Below are positions 8,017 through 15,357 of a stretch of DNA of 26,808 nucleotides, in pieces; within the stretch, counting starts at the first letter, position 1; the number at the start of each line of letters is the position of its first letter. Both the position numbers and the translations under genes were made by a program. A model generated the notes under the pieces. It saw only the letters and a list, made by a program, of their open reading frames with translations, made no database searches and was not told the origin of the DNA. The stretch lies in contig JBAXOT010000025.1 in assembly GCA_037133095.1 (NCBI GenBank), forward strand, positions 1-26,808, read 5' to 3'. This DNA comes from CAIMZW01 sp037133095 (GTDB lineage Bacteria; Actinomycetota; Actinomycetes; Nanopelagicales; Nanopelagicaceae).

Positions 8017-9093
8017 TCAGGCAGTCTGCGAAACCGTGGCCGAACCAACGACCCGATCGCCATCGTAGATAACAAGACCTTGCCCGGTAGCCAAACCAAA
8101 GAGCGGTTCATCAAGTGCAACAGAAATCTCAAGCCCGTTGTGCGAGTAGGTGCAAGCCAGAGGCGAACCATGGGCTCGGACCTGGGCAAAGCCACGATGC
8201 GCAATATTCTCTTCTGGAACTGGGCCGCACCAGACCGGACGGTCGCCAACAATCGCCGAAACCGAAAGAGCTGAATGATCGCCGACGACAACAGTGTTTG
8301 TCTTCGGTTCAATTTTCAAAACATATCGAGGTTGACCATCATTAGCCGGAACAGTTAGACCAAGACCGCGGCGTTGTCCGATTGTGTAGGTGTACGCACC
8401 TTTATGTTCGCCGAGTTTTGTTCCTGATTCGTCAACAATCGAACCGGATTCACTGCCCAATCGATCGCGCAACCAACCTGCATTGTCACCAGAAGGAACG
8501 AAACAAATATCATGACTATCTGGCTTGTTGGCGACATAGAGTCCACGTCGCTTTGCTTCCAGTCGGGTCTCATCTTTCACGGTATCGCCCAAAGGAAATA
8601 TTGCCCCAGCCAACTGGTCGGTGTTGAGAACTGCTAAAACGTACGACTGATCTTTGGCTGGATCGACGGCTCGATACATCACCCGGCCTAAATCGGTTTC
8701 GCGCATCTGGGCATAGTGACCAGTGACAACGCCATCAAAACCTAATGCGCGCGCGCGTTCGAGAACGGCTTCGAATTTAATCTTCTCGTTGCAGCGAAGG
8801 CAAGGGTTTGGGGTTCGCCCCTGAGCATATTCCGAGAGAAAATTTTCAACGACACCTTCGTGAAATTCACTTGCCATATCCCAGATATAGAACGGGATAC
8901 CGATGACATCGGCGGCACGACGCGCATCATGCGAATCTTCGATGGTGCAGCAACCGCGGGCACCAGATCGATACTTCTGTGGGTTGCTGGAAAGTGCTAG
9001 ATGTACTCCGACTACTTCGTAACCCAAGTCAACGGCGCGGGCAGCAGCAACGGCAGAGTCGACTCCACCACTCATTGCTGCAATAACTTTCAC
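8017..9093 (-). CDS. mnmA: tRNA 2-thiouridine synthase MnmA (TrmU)
   Basis: This 358-residue enzyme thiolates U34 of tRNA-Lys, tRNA-Glu and tRNA-Gln using ATP and protein-bound persulfide. The PP-loop SGGVDS is at residues 8-13. The two catalytic cysteines fit Cys101 (NPCLRCNEKIKF) and Cys197 (SHDICFVP). YTIGQRRGLG in the central region is characteristic. The start is a GTG at 9093 with GGGAG 6-7 nt upstream. It lies directly downstream of a cysteine desulfurase that can supply the sulfur. This pairing matches trmU-iscS in M. tuberculosis (Rv3024c-Rv3025c, from memory). Confidence 0.96.
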   Translation of the reverse strand: MKVIAAMSGGVDSAVAAARAVDLGYEVVGVHLALSSNPQKYRSGARGCCTIEDSHDARRAADVIGIPFYIWDMASEFHEGVVENFLSEYAQGRTPNPCLRCNEKIKFEAVLERARALGFDGVVTGHYAQMRETDLGRVMYRAVDPAKDQSYVLAVLNTDQLAGAIFPLGDTVKDETRLEAKRRGLYVANKPDSHDICFVPSGDNAGWLRDRLGSESGSIVDESGTKLGEHKGAYTYTIGQRRGLGLTVPANDGQPRYVLKIEPKTNTVVVGDHSALSVSAIVGDRPVWCGPVPEENIAHRGFAQVRAHGSPLACTYSHNGLEISVALDEPLFGLATGQGLVIYDGDRVVGSATVSQTA

Positions 9094-9141
9094 GACGCTC
9101 TCCCTTGTCTTTCTGGAACAAAATTCGTTTTGTAACTCAGT

Positions 9142-10308
9142 TCACTGCACCTTGGCCGAGGCAGCCCTGGCTCGACCAACAACGGTACCGATAACACGGG
9201 CAAACTCATCTATTTCAGCAGAGGTGTTACTGGAGCCGAGAGAGAACCGTAGCGAAGAACGGGCATCGCGTTCCGACAGACCCATCGCCAGGAGAACATG
9301 ACTGGTTTCATGGACTCCGGCACTGCAGGCCGATCCAGTGGACGCAGCGATTCCTGCCGAATCGAGCAAGAGTAGGAGCGCCTCATTCTCCGTTCCAGGA
9401 AATGTCATGTTGATGATTCCGGGCAAAGAAATTTCACTTCGGCCATTGAACTGAAGATCAGGAATTTCGCGCAGGGCTTTTTCCATTAATTCCGACTTCA
9501 AAGCCCCGACATATGCAGTTCGCTCATTCAGAGTAGATCTGGAAAATTCCGCAGCCGCTGCGAAAGAAACGATGGCTGGGGCATTAATTGTGCCGCTGCG
9601 GATATCTCGTTCTTGACCACCGCCATGCAGTATCGGTGTGATGTCGATACCACGACCGAGAATCAAGGCCGCAATCCCAAGTGGACCACCAATTTTGTGC
9701 GCGCTGACAGTCGCCGATGTAACCCCAAGTTCAGCGAATGAAAAGGGAACTTTTCCAAAACTCTGAACCGCGTCGGTATGAACGGGAATATCGCCGGAAA
9801 TCTCTACTACTTCACGAATGGGTTGAACCGTGCCGATTTCATTATTTGAGTGCATAACGGCGATAAGAGAAATTTCATCTCTTCTCCCGCCAACCACGTT
9901 CCGAAGAAAATCTACATCAATAAAGCCGGCTGGGGTGATCGGGATGTGAACAACTTCGGCCCCTTCATGTTCTCGCAACCATTCAATGGGATCCAAGATT
10001 GCGTGATGTTCAAAGGCTGAAGTAACGATGACGTTGCGCTCGGCTTTTTCGCTTTTTCGGCTCCAAAAGAAGCCTTTAATCGCAAGGTTATTTGCCTCGG
10101 TTCCCGAACCAGTAAAAATAATTTCATTTGGCGCGCAATTGATGACATCGGCGATTACTTCGCGCGCCTCTTCCACAGCTTTTCGGACCAAACGTCCAGG
10201 TGAATGCAGACTAGAAGCATTTCCCAATTGGGTCGCCTGCTGCAGCAAAGCCTCAAGGGCTGGGGTGACCATCGGCGTAGTTGCCGCATGATCAAAGTAA
10301 ATCTCCAC
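9142..10308 (-). CDS. Cysteine desulfurase (NifS/IscS type)
   Basis: This 388-residue PLP enzyme removes sulfur from cysteine to form an enzyme persulfide. It starts with the family N-terminus (FDHAATTPM). The PLP-binding lysine is Lys205 in SAHKIGGPLG, with His177/Asp179 in PVHTDAVQSFGK. The persulfide cysteine is Cys328 in TGSACSAGVHETSHVL, on the extended loop of the IscS/NifS group rather than SufS. No IscU or other Fe-S scaffold is adjacent. mnmA, 48 nt downstream, is the obvious sulfur client. The start is a GTG at 10308 with little Shine-Dalgarno. The etfA stop is 27 nt upstream. Confidence 0.95.
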   Translation of the reverse strand: MEIYFDHAATTPMVTPALEALLQQATQLGNASSLHSPGRLVRKAVEEAREVIADVINCAPNEIIFTGSGTEANNLAIKGFFWSRKSEKAERNVIVTSAFEHHAILDPIEWLREHEGAEVVHIPITPAGFIDVDFLRNVVGGRRDEISLIAVMHSNNEIGTVQPIREVVEISGDIPVHTDAVQSFGKVPFSFAELGVTSATVSAHKIGGPLGIAALILGRGIDITPILHGGGQERDIRSGTINAPAIVSFAAAAEFSRSTLNERTAYVGALKSELMEKALREIPDLQFNGRSEISLPGIINMTFPGTENEALLLLLDSAGIAASTGSACSAGVHETSHVLLAMGLSERDARSSLRFSLGSSNTSAEIDEFARVIGTVVGRARAASAKVQ

Positions 10309-10335
10309 CAGACAAGTCTAGTTAATATAGGGCTT

Positions 10336-11280
10336 TTAACTTCCTGAAGACTTCTTTGCCGAGATAGCCGTGGTCGCTTGTGGCAAGACTTGAAAGAGAT
10401 CGCCTACGACCCCAAAGTCGGCTAAATCAAAGATTGGCGCGTCAGAATCTTTGTTCACAGCCACAATGGTTTTGCTGGTTTGCATCCCAGCGCGGTGTTG
10501 AATCGCCCCAGAAATTCCAGCGGCAATATAGAGCGAAGGACTGACTGTTTTTCCGGTCTGGCCGACTTGATGAGTATGCGGATACCAACCTGCATCAGTT
10601 GCGGCCCTTGATGCCCCGACTGCGGCCCCGAGGGAATCTGCGAGCGCTTCTACTGGTGCGAAATCGCCATTAGTGCCACGTCCGCCGGAGACAATAATTT
10701 GGGCTTCAGTTAATTCAGGTCGGCCACTCGCGACAGCTTCTTTTCGAGAAGTGACTTGCTCTTTGGTAACCAACTCCTTGACCACGACATCCTGGATGCT
10801 GGGTGCAACGGTGGCCGCAACTGCCTCGACCGAATTCGATCGAACTGTCACGACAGCACATGGCGATGAGACTGAAGAGTGCACGATTGAGGAGCCACCA
10901 AATATCGATTGCGTAGCAACTCGGGATGCATCAATATCGATGGCATCGGTGATGATTCCGGAGTTAGTGCGAACCGCAACTCGCGCTGCAATCTCTTTAC
11001 CGAGCGAAGTAGAGGTCACGAGAAAAGCGATCGGGGCCATCGCAGTTATTTGGTCTGCGATTACTTGAGCCGCAGGGCCGGCCGAATGGGCCGAAAAATC
11101 GAAACCAGTCAAGCGAATAACCGTTGTTACGGGCAAGGTGGCGAGTTCGGATGCCGCTAGTTTCGAATCGATAACCAAGGCAGTGACATCTCCCATACGA
11201 GCCGCGAAAGTTGCGAGTTCGTAACTCGCCTTCGCGATGGCGCCTTCTTTTGAGTCCACCAATATAAATACTGAACTCAT
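10336..11280 (-). CDS. etfA: Electron transfer flavoprotein alpha subunit
   Basis: This 314-residue protein is the FAD-binding subunit of the heterodimer that takes electrons from acyl-CoA and related dehydrogenases. The C-terminal FAD domain is clear: VSGGRGTNGDFAPVEALADSLGA, then GASRAATDAGW, VGQTGKTVSPSLYIAAGISGAIQH and AVNKDSDAPIFDLADFGVVGD. Its ATG overlaps the etfB stop by 4 nt (ATGA), so the two subunits are translationally coupled. No ETF:quinone oxidoreductase is in the window. Confidence 0.96.
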   Translation of the reverse strand: MSSVFILVDSKEGAIAKASYELATFAARMGDVTALVIDSKLAASELATLPVTTVIRLTGFDFSAHSAGPAAQVIADQITAMAPIAFLVTSTSLGKEIAARVAVRTNSGIITDAIDIDASRVATQSIFGGSSIVHSSVSSPCAVVTVRSNSVEAVAATVAPSIQDVVVKELVTKEQVTSRKEAVASGRPELTEAQIIVSGGRGTNGDFAPVEALADSLGAAVGASRAATDAGWYPHTHQVGQTGKTVSPSLYIAAGISGAIQHRAGMQTSKTIVAVNKDSDAPIFDLADFGVVGDLFQVLPQATTAISAKKSSGS

Positions 11281-12059
11281 ATCAATCTCTTCTCTGCCAG
11301 ATAGTCCGCCAACTGGTTGCCAGCATTTCCATCATCCACAATTTTTACACCTGCGCTTCGAGCCGCTTTGGTTGTGGCATCAATCACGCAGCTCCAGGCT
11401 CCGGCATGACCAACAAGATCAGAGGCGATTCCAACATCTGCCAAAGTAAGCACCGAGATGGTCTTTTTCTTTGCCGCCATAATTCCTTTAAATGATGGAT
11501 AACGAGGTTCATTAATCTTTTCAATAACACTCACGATGGCCGGCAAAGCCGCGGTCATATTTTCTTCACCTGACTCTGTGGAACGGACTATGGCCACTGT
11601 TTGATCGGCAGAGTTAACTGAAAGCGAACCAGCAAAGGTGAGATGCGCCCAATCCAAACGTTCGGCCAACATCGCGGGAATAACACTCATGCGAGCATCG
11701 GTTGATTCGGTACCGCAGAGGACAAGGTCAAATCCCTGTGACTCGATAATTTTGGCTAATACTCGAGAAGTGGCCAGCGCGTCAGATGCTGCCAAAGCAT
11801 CGTCCGCCACGAGAATCGCCTCATCTGCACCCATAGAGAGCCCCTTGCGCAAGGCATCGCTTGCCCGATCAGGCCCCATCGAAATCAAAGTGATGCTCGA
11901 TCCTTCATTCGCCTCGACAATTCGCAAGGCCTCTTCAATTGCGTATTCATCCAAATCGTTGAGAACCGCATCAACGCCAGCGCGGTCTAAAACCCCACCA
12001 GCCATCTTTTTCTCGGCCCAGGAATCGGGAACCTGTTTTACGCAGACGGCTATTCGCAT
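11277..12059 (-). CDS. etfB: Electron transfer flavoprotein beta subunit
   Basis: This 260-residue protein is the partner of etfA and carries the AMP site of ETF. It has the family N-terminus MRIAVCVKQVPDSW, a recognition region LNDLDEYAIEEALRI, MGPDRASDALRKGLSMGADEAI and LVLCGTESTDARMSVIPAMLAERL, and ends with the membrane-dehydrogenase-facing C-terminus. The open frame runs to 12146, but the ATG at 12059 gives the family start and has GGAGA 5 nt before it. It is the first gene of the minus-strand run and diverges from a glycosyltransferase gene 154 nt away. A perfect inverted repeat lies about 22 nt upstream. Confidence 0.96.
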   Translation of the reverse strand: MRIAVCVKQVPDSWAEKKMAGGVLDRAGVDAVLNDLDEYAIEEALRIVEANEGSSITLISMGPDRASDALRKGLSMGADEAILVADDALAASDALATSRVLAKIIESQGFDLVLCGTESTDARMSVIPAMLAERLDWAHLTFAGSLSVNSADQTVAIVRSTESGEENMTAALPAIVSVIEKINEPRYPSFKGIMAAKKKTISVLTLADVGIASDLVGHAGAWSCVIDATTKAARSAGVKIVDDGNAGNQLADYLAEKRLI

Positions 12060-12213
12060 GATCTCTCCATGGTCACACATGTTACTGACGAGTAATACAA
12101 AAAACCAGTTGCCCCGCGCAGGCGCCGAACACCACCAGTCTTTCACCTAACCTTCAGCAACTTGTAACCTGCTGATAAATCGATAACGAGGGGACTACTT
12201 CACTCTGTAGGTC
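12060..12213. promoter_or_regulatory. Divergent promoter region between etfB and the glycosyltransferase operon
   Basis: These 154 bases separate two divergently read units, so each must have a promoter here. They contain TTACT-GACG-AGTAA (12082-12095), a perfect 5-bp inverted repeat with a 4-nt spacer, and TCAGCA-N10-TGCTGA (12154-12175). Weak -10-like hexamers can be seen (TAACAT toward etfB; TAAATC toward the glycosyltransferase), but none is strong enough to name a start site. Confidence 0.55.
12082..12095. promoter_or_regulatory. Palindromic operator candidate upstream of etfB
   Basis: TTACTGACGAGTAA has perfect 5-bp arms around a 4-nt spacer and lies 22 nt before the etfB ATG, where a repressor would block etfB transcription. 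Size and shape suit a dimeric TetR-family regulator, a common controller of fatty-acid oxidation and ETF genes in Actinobacteria. The regulator identity is inference, and no regulator gene lies in the window. Confidence 0.4.
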
Positions 12214-13359
12214 ATGAAGATCGGAATCGTTACCGAATCATTCTTACCGACCGTCAATGGGGTTACCAACTCGGTTTTACGAATCTTAGAATTTCTTGCC
12301 CATGAAGGCCACCAAGCCTTGGTCATCGCCCCAGAGTGCGAAGGCGGACCCAGCGAGTACTTTGGCCATCGAATCAAGCGAACTCCAGCACTTGCCGTGC
12401 ACAACTACTTTCCAGTGGGAATGCCTATGGGTTTGCCGCATCGCCGGCTGGAATCTCTGATCGACGGCTTCGGCCCAGATGTGCTCCATCTCGCCTCTCC
12501 CCTCGCTCTCGGTGCTTATGCGGCGCGAATCGGCCATCGACTTAACATACCCAGCCTCTCGGTCTACCAAACCGATATCGCAGGTTTCGCCGGTCATTAT
12601 GGATTTACCGCCGCCCAAAGCACTTTGCGAAAAATCGTGAGCAAGATTCACTCCGTCACAGATCGAACCCTCGCCCCATCCTCCTCGGCCCGCGAAGAAT
12701 TACTTTTTCACGGAGTGGAAAATGTCCACCTTTGGCGCCGAGGTGTTAATACGACTCTCTTTCACCCGGCAAAGCGAAGCGAAGCGCTAAGAAATTCCTG
12801 GCGTCAGCGCACGGATCAAATAATCGTGGGCTATGTAGGTCGCTTGGCAAACGAAAAGCGCATCAGCGATTTGGAAATCTTGGACCGAGATAGTCGCTTT
12901 CAACTGGTGATAACTGGTGATGGGCCAGCGCGCGGCAAATTAGAACACGAATTGAAGAACGCCATTTTTACTGGATTTGCAGCCGGTGAAGAGTTGGCAC
13001 AAATTTATGCCAGCCTCGATTTATTTGTTCATCCTGGTCCCAACGAAACTTTCTGCCAGACAGTTCAGGAAGCACTTGCATCAGGAGTTTCCTGCATCGT
13101 ACCCACAACTGGTGGGCCCGCCGATCTCGTCACCAACAACCGAACCGGATACATCGTTCGGACCCATGTTCCCCGCGATCTGCTTGACGCAGCAACTCAT
13201 TTTAGAGATCGAATCGACCGAGATGAGATGAGCTTTCTGGCACGAGACTCAGTTTCGGATCGCACTTGGGAAAAGGTAAATCACCAACTGCTTGGCCATT
13301 ACTCAGAACTCGCGGGTAAAAGTTTGGGTCCAATCTACGCACAAGGGAGTGCCGCATGA
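12214..13359 (+). CDS. GT4 glycosyltransferase (MgtA/PimB-like mannosyltransferase group)
   Basis: This 381-residue GT-B fold enzyme is expected at the cytosolic face of the membrane. The N-terminal acceptor domain begins MKIGIVTESFLPTVNGVTNSV, with the glycine-containing loop typical of family GT4. DVLHLASPLALGAYA and YQTDIAGFAGHYG resemble actinobacterial enzymes that move mannose from GDP-mannose to lipid acceptors. The donor domain has VGYVGRLANEKR and the EX7E motif Glu278...Glu286 (ETFCQTVQE). Donor and acceptor are inferred from family resemblance. It opens a plus-strand cassette, and its TGA overlaps the next ATG by 4 nt. The start lacks a good Shine-Dalgarno, so a leaderless or short-leader transcript is possible. 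Confidence 0.88.
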   Translation: MKIGIVTESFLPTVNGVTNSVLRILEFLAHEGHQALVIAPECEGGPSEYFGHRIKRTPALAVHNYFPVGMPMGLPHRRLESLIDGFGPDVLHLASPLALGAYAARIGHRLNIPSLSVYQTDIAGFAGHYGFTAAQSTLRKIVSKIHSVTDRTLAPSSSAREELLFHGVENVHLWRRGVNTTLFHPAKRSEALRNSWRQRTDQIIVGYVGRLANEKRISDLEILDRDSRFQLVITGDGPARGKLEHELKNAIFTGFAAGEELAQIYASLDLFVHPGPNETFCQTVQEALASGVSCIVPTTGGPADLVTNNRTGYIVRTHVPRDLLDAATHFRDRIDRDEMSFLARDSVSDRTWEKVNHQLLGHYSELAGKSLGPIYAQGSAA

Positions 13360-14510
13360 AAATCGTTCATATCGCCAATTTCTACGGACCAAACTCTGGT
13401 GGGATAAAAACGACCTTGCACGAATTGGGAAAGGGCTACCAGAGTCATGGGCATGAATTTATTTATATTGTTCCCGGCACTGGACGACACGAAGAGACGA
13501 CAATCTTCGGGCGCAAAATTACTGTCCCTGGAATATTTCTGCCGGGTAGCGGCGGTTACAAGATCATTCGCAGCAATCGTGAGCTCAAGAAGTTGATTCT
13601 GGAATTACAACCAGATCGACTGGAGATTTCAGATCGTTTTACCTTAATTTCGATCGGCAAATGGGCTCGCACTCGGGGGATTTCCGCGGTTGCCTTCAGT
13701 CATGAAACTTTGACAGGACTAGCAAATAAGTATTTCCCTTCTCTTCCGGCGCGAGGTGCTGTGGTCAATTGGCACAATCGACGTTTTGCCCGAAATTTCG
13801 ATGCGATCATTACCACGACCGCATTTGCCGCCCAAGAATTTAGATCTTTAGAGCTAGATAATCTGGTCCAAGTTCCACTGGGGGTAGACCTGGAGAATTT
13901 TTCGCCCAAATTTCGCAGCGAGTCTCTACGACGTGAATTACTCAAGGGTTGCGAATTCCTGATCGTGCATTGCGGTCGCCTCTCCCCCGAAAAAGATCCA
14001 CTCCTGAGCATCTATGCCTTGGCTGAACTGCGCAAAAGAGGCGTGAATGCCCGCTTGGTTGTCATCGGAATCGGTCCGATGTGGCAGAAATTTCGGATGG
14101 CGGCAAAAGGCTTGCCAGTCGAGACCCTCGGATATATCGCAGATCGCAAACGAGTGGCGACAATATTGGCGAGCGCAGATGTCGTGCTCGCACCTGGTCC
14201 ACTAGAGACATTCTGTCTGGCCGCGCTAGAAGCCTTGGCGAGTGGTACCCCGGTCGTCGCTTCCAACCGAAGCGCAGTCGGAGAATTTCTCAACCTCAGC
14301 CAACGCGTACCAGCTGGTGCGGTTGCCTCCAGTGATCCAGATGAATTCGCTGATGCCATTGAAAGTTTGCTGGGAAGAAACGAATGTAGATGGGCAGCTC
14401 GCTCCGCCGCCGAGAAGTTGCCATGGCAGGCTTGCGTGCAACAAATGCTGAAACTTCACAATATTCCGACCATCACCACTCCAATTCTGGTTTCGAGCAA
14501 GGTCGCCTGA
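13356..14510 (+). CDS. GT4 glycosyltransferase, second of pair
   Basis: This 384-residue GT-B enzyme begins MKIVHIANFYGPNSGGIKTT, the nucleotide-sugar transferase loop of GT4. A donor domain follows with IVHCGRLSPEKDPL, PVETLGYIADRKRVATILASADV and the EX7E pair Glu284...Glu292 (ETFCLAALE), then SGTPVVASNRSAVGE. It is clearly a separate paralogue of the upstream gene rather than a duplicate. It overlaps its neighbour by 4 nt and precedes the SGNH hydrolase by 1 nt. Two coupled GTs suggest sequential sugar additions to one acceptor, probably a glycolipid. That is inference. Confidence 0.87.
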   Translation: MKIVHIANFYGPNSGGIKTTLHELGKGYQSHGHEFIYIVPGTGRHEETTIFGRKITVPGIFLPGSGGYKIIRSNRELKKLILELQPDRLEISDRFTLISIGKWARTRGISAVAFSHETLTGLANKYFPSLPARGAVVNWHNRRFARNFDAIITTTAFAAQEFRSLELDNLVQVPLGVDLENFSPKFRSESLRRELLKGCEFLIVHCGRLSPEKDPLLSIYALAELRKRGVNARLVVIGIGPMWQKFRMAAKGLPVETLGYIADRKRVATILASADVVLAPGPLETFCLAALEALASGTPVVASNRSAVGEFLNLSQRVPAGAVASSDPDEFADAIESLLGRNECRWAARSAAEKLPWQACVQQMLKLHNIPTITTPILVSSKVA

Positions 14511-14511
14511 G

Positions 14512-15357
14512 ATGAAGACCATGACTTCTCCCATCACGTTTGCGGTCATTGGAGATAGTGCGGCTGCAGGAGTTGGGGACCTTGAGATTCACGGGGATCG
14601 AAAAGGTTGGGGCGGATATCTTTCGCAGAATTTTCGCGATGCTCATCACTATGCGAATTTTTCCAGGCCGGGCGCAAAATCCGGTGAAGTTCTCGAAGTT
14701 CAACTTCCAAGGGCGCTCGAAGTCGGACCAGATATTTGCGCTGTCATCGTGGGAGGCAATGACCTACTCCGAAATGGATTCGATCCTTCCGTTCTTTACA
14801 ACAATCTCAAGCGAACTTGCCAGGCGCTGGCTGCACATCGAAGTGAGATTCTGATGGTGGAATTGCACGACCCGAATCAACTCCTGCGCTTGCCACGCCT
14901 GCTCAAGCGAGTGCTTCGGCGTCGAGTGGATTCGGTCAATATGGTCTATCGAGATCTAGCCGACGAATTCGGGTTCATTCTCATTCAGACCAGAAATATT
15001 CCCAATGTCCACGATTTAGTGAACTGGCATGTCGATCGAATGCATCCTGGACCTCAGGGCCACCAGCTCCTCGCCCGTGAGATGGCTACTCTGCTGCGTC
15101 AACGAGGTTGGGCCCTTGATCTGCCTCAAATTACCCCCACAGTTCGCCAAAGTTCGCGGGAACGTTGGCATTGGATGGTGCTAAAAGGAACCCCTTGGTT
15201 TCTTAAACGCAGCGTCGACTTACTCCCAGCCACTTTGTTTCTCATGGGTTGCGAACTCGTGAAGATTGTTGCCTCGTTCTTAAAAGCGCAGTTGGGACGG
15301 CTAAGGTTGGCGGGTGAAACCAGCCGATCCGAGATATCTCGGAGCCAATCTCACTGA
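14512..15357 (+). CDS. SGNH/GDSL-type hydrolase
   Basis: This 281-residue protein has SGNH esterase blocks: block I VIGDSAAAGVGD with nucleophile Ser16, block III GGNDLL with Asn83, and block V DRMHPGPQGH with Asp175/His178. Family members are esterases or acyl/acetyl hydrolases. There is no signal peptide, so it probably acts in the cytosol. The C-terminal 60 residues beyond the fold are basic and hydrophobic (around DLLPATLFLMGCELVKIVASF) and may contact the membrane. Starts at 14512 and 14521 are both possible; I chose the first because it lies 1 nt after the preceding stop. Association with two GTs points to acyl or acetyl editing of a glycolipid or glycan, by inference. Confidence 0.82.
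   Translation: MKTMTSPITFAVIGDSAAAGVGDLEIHGDRKGWGGYLSQNFRDAHHYANFSRPGAKSGEVLEVQLPRALEVGPDICAVIVGGNDLLRNGFDPSVLYNNLKRTCQALAAHRSEILMVELHDPNQLLRLPRLLKRVLRRRVDSVNMVYRDLADEFGFILIQTRNIPNVHDLVNWHVDRMHPGPQGHQLLAREMATLLRQRGWALDLPQITPTVRQSSRERWHWMVLKGTPWFLKRSVDLLPATLFLMGCELVKIVASFLKAQLGRLRLAGETSRSEISRSQSH

Noticed and set aside
12060..12146. 29-residue N-terminal extension of etfB
   Set aside because: MRIAVCVKQVPDSW is the family start and has GGAGA before its ATG. The extension would also cover the promoter palindrome.
11638..12150. 170-residue plus-strand ORF antisense to etfB
   Set aside because: Shadow frame with Ala/Ser-rich composition, and it crosses the etfB promoter region.
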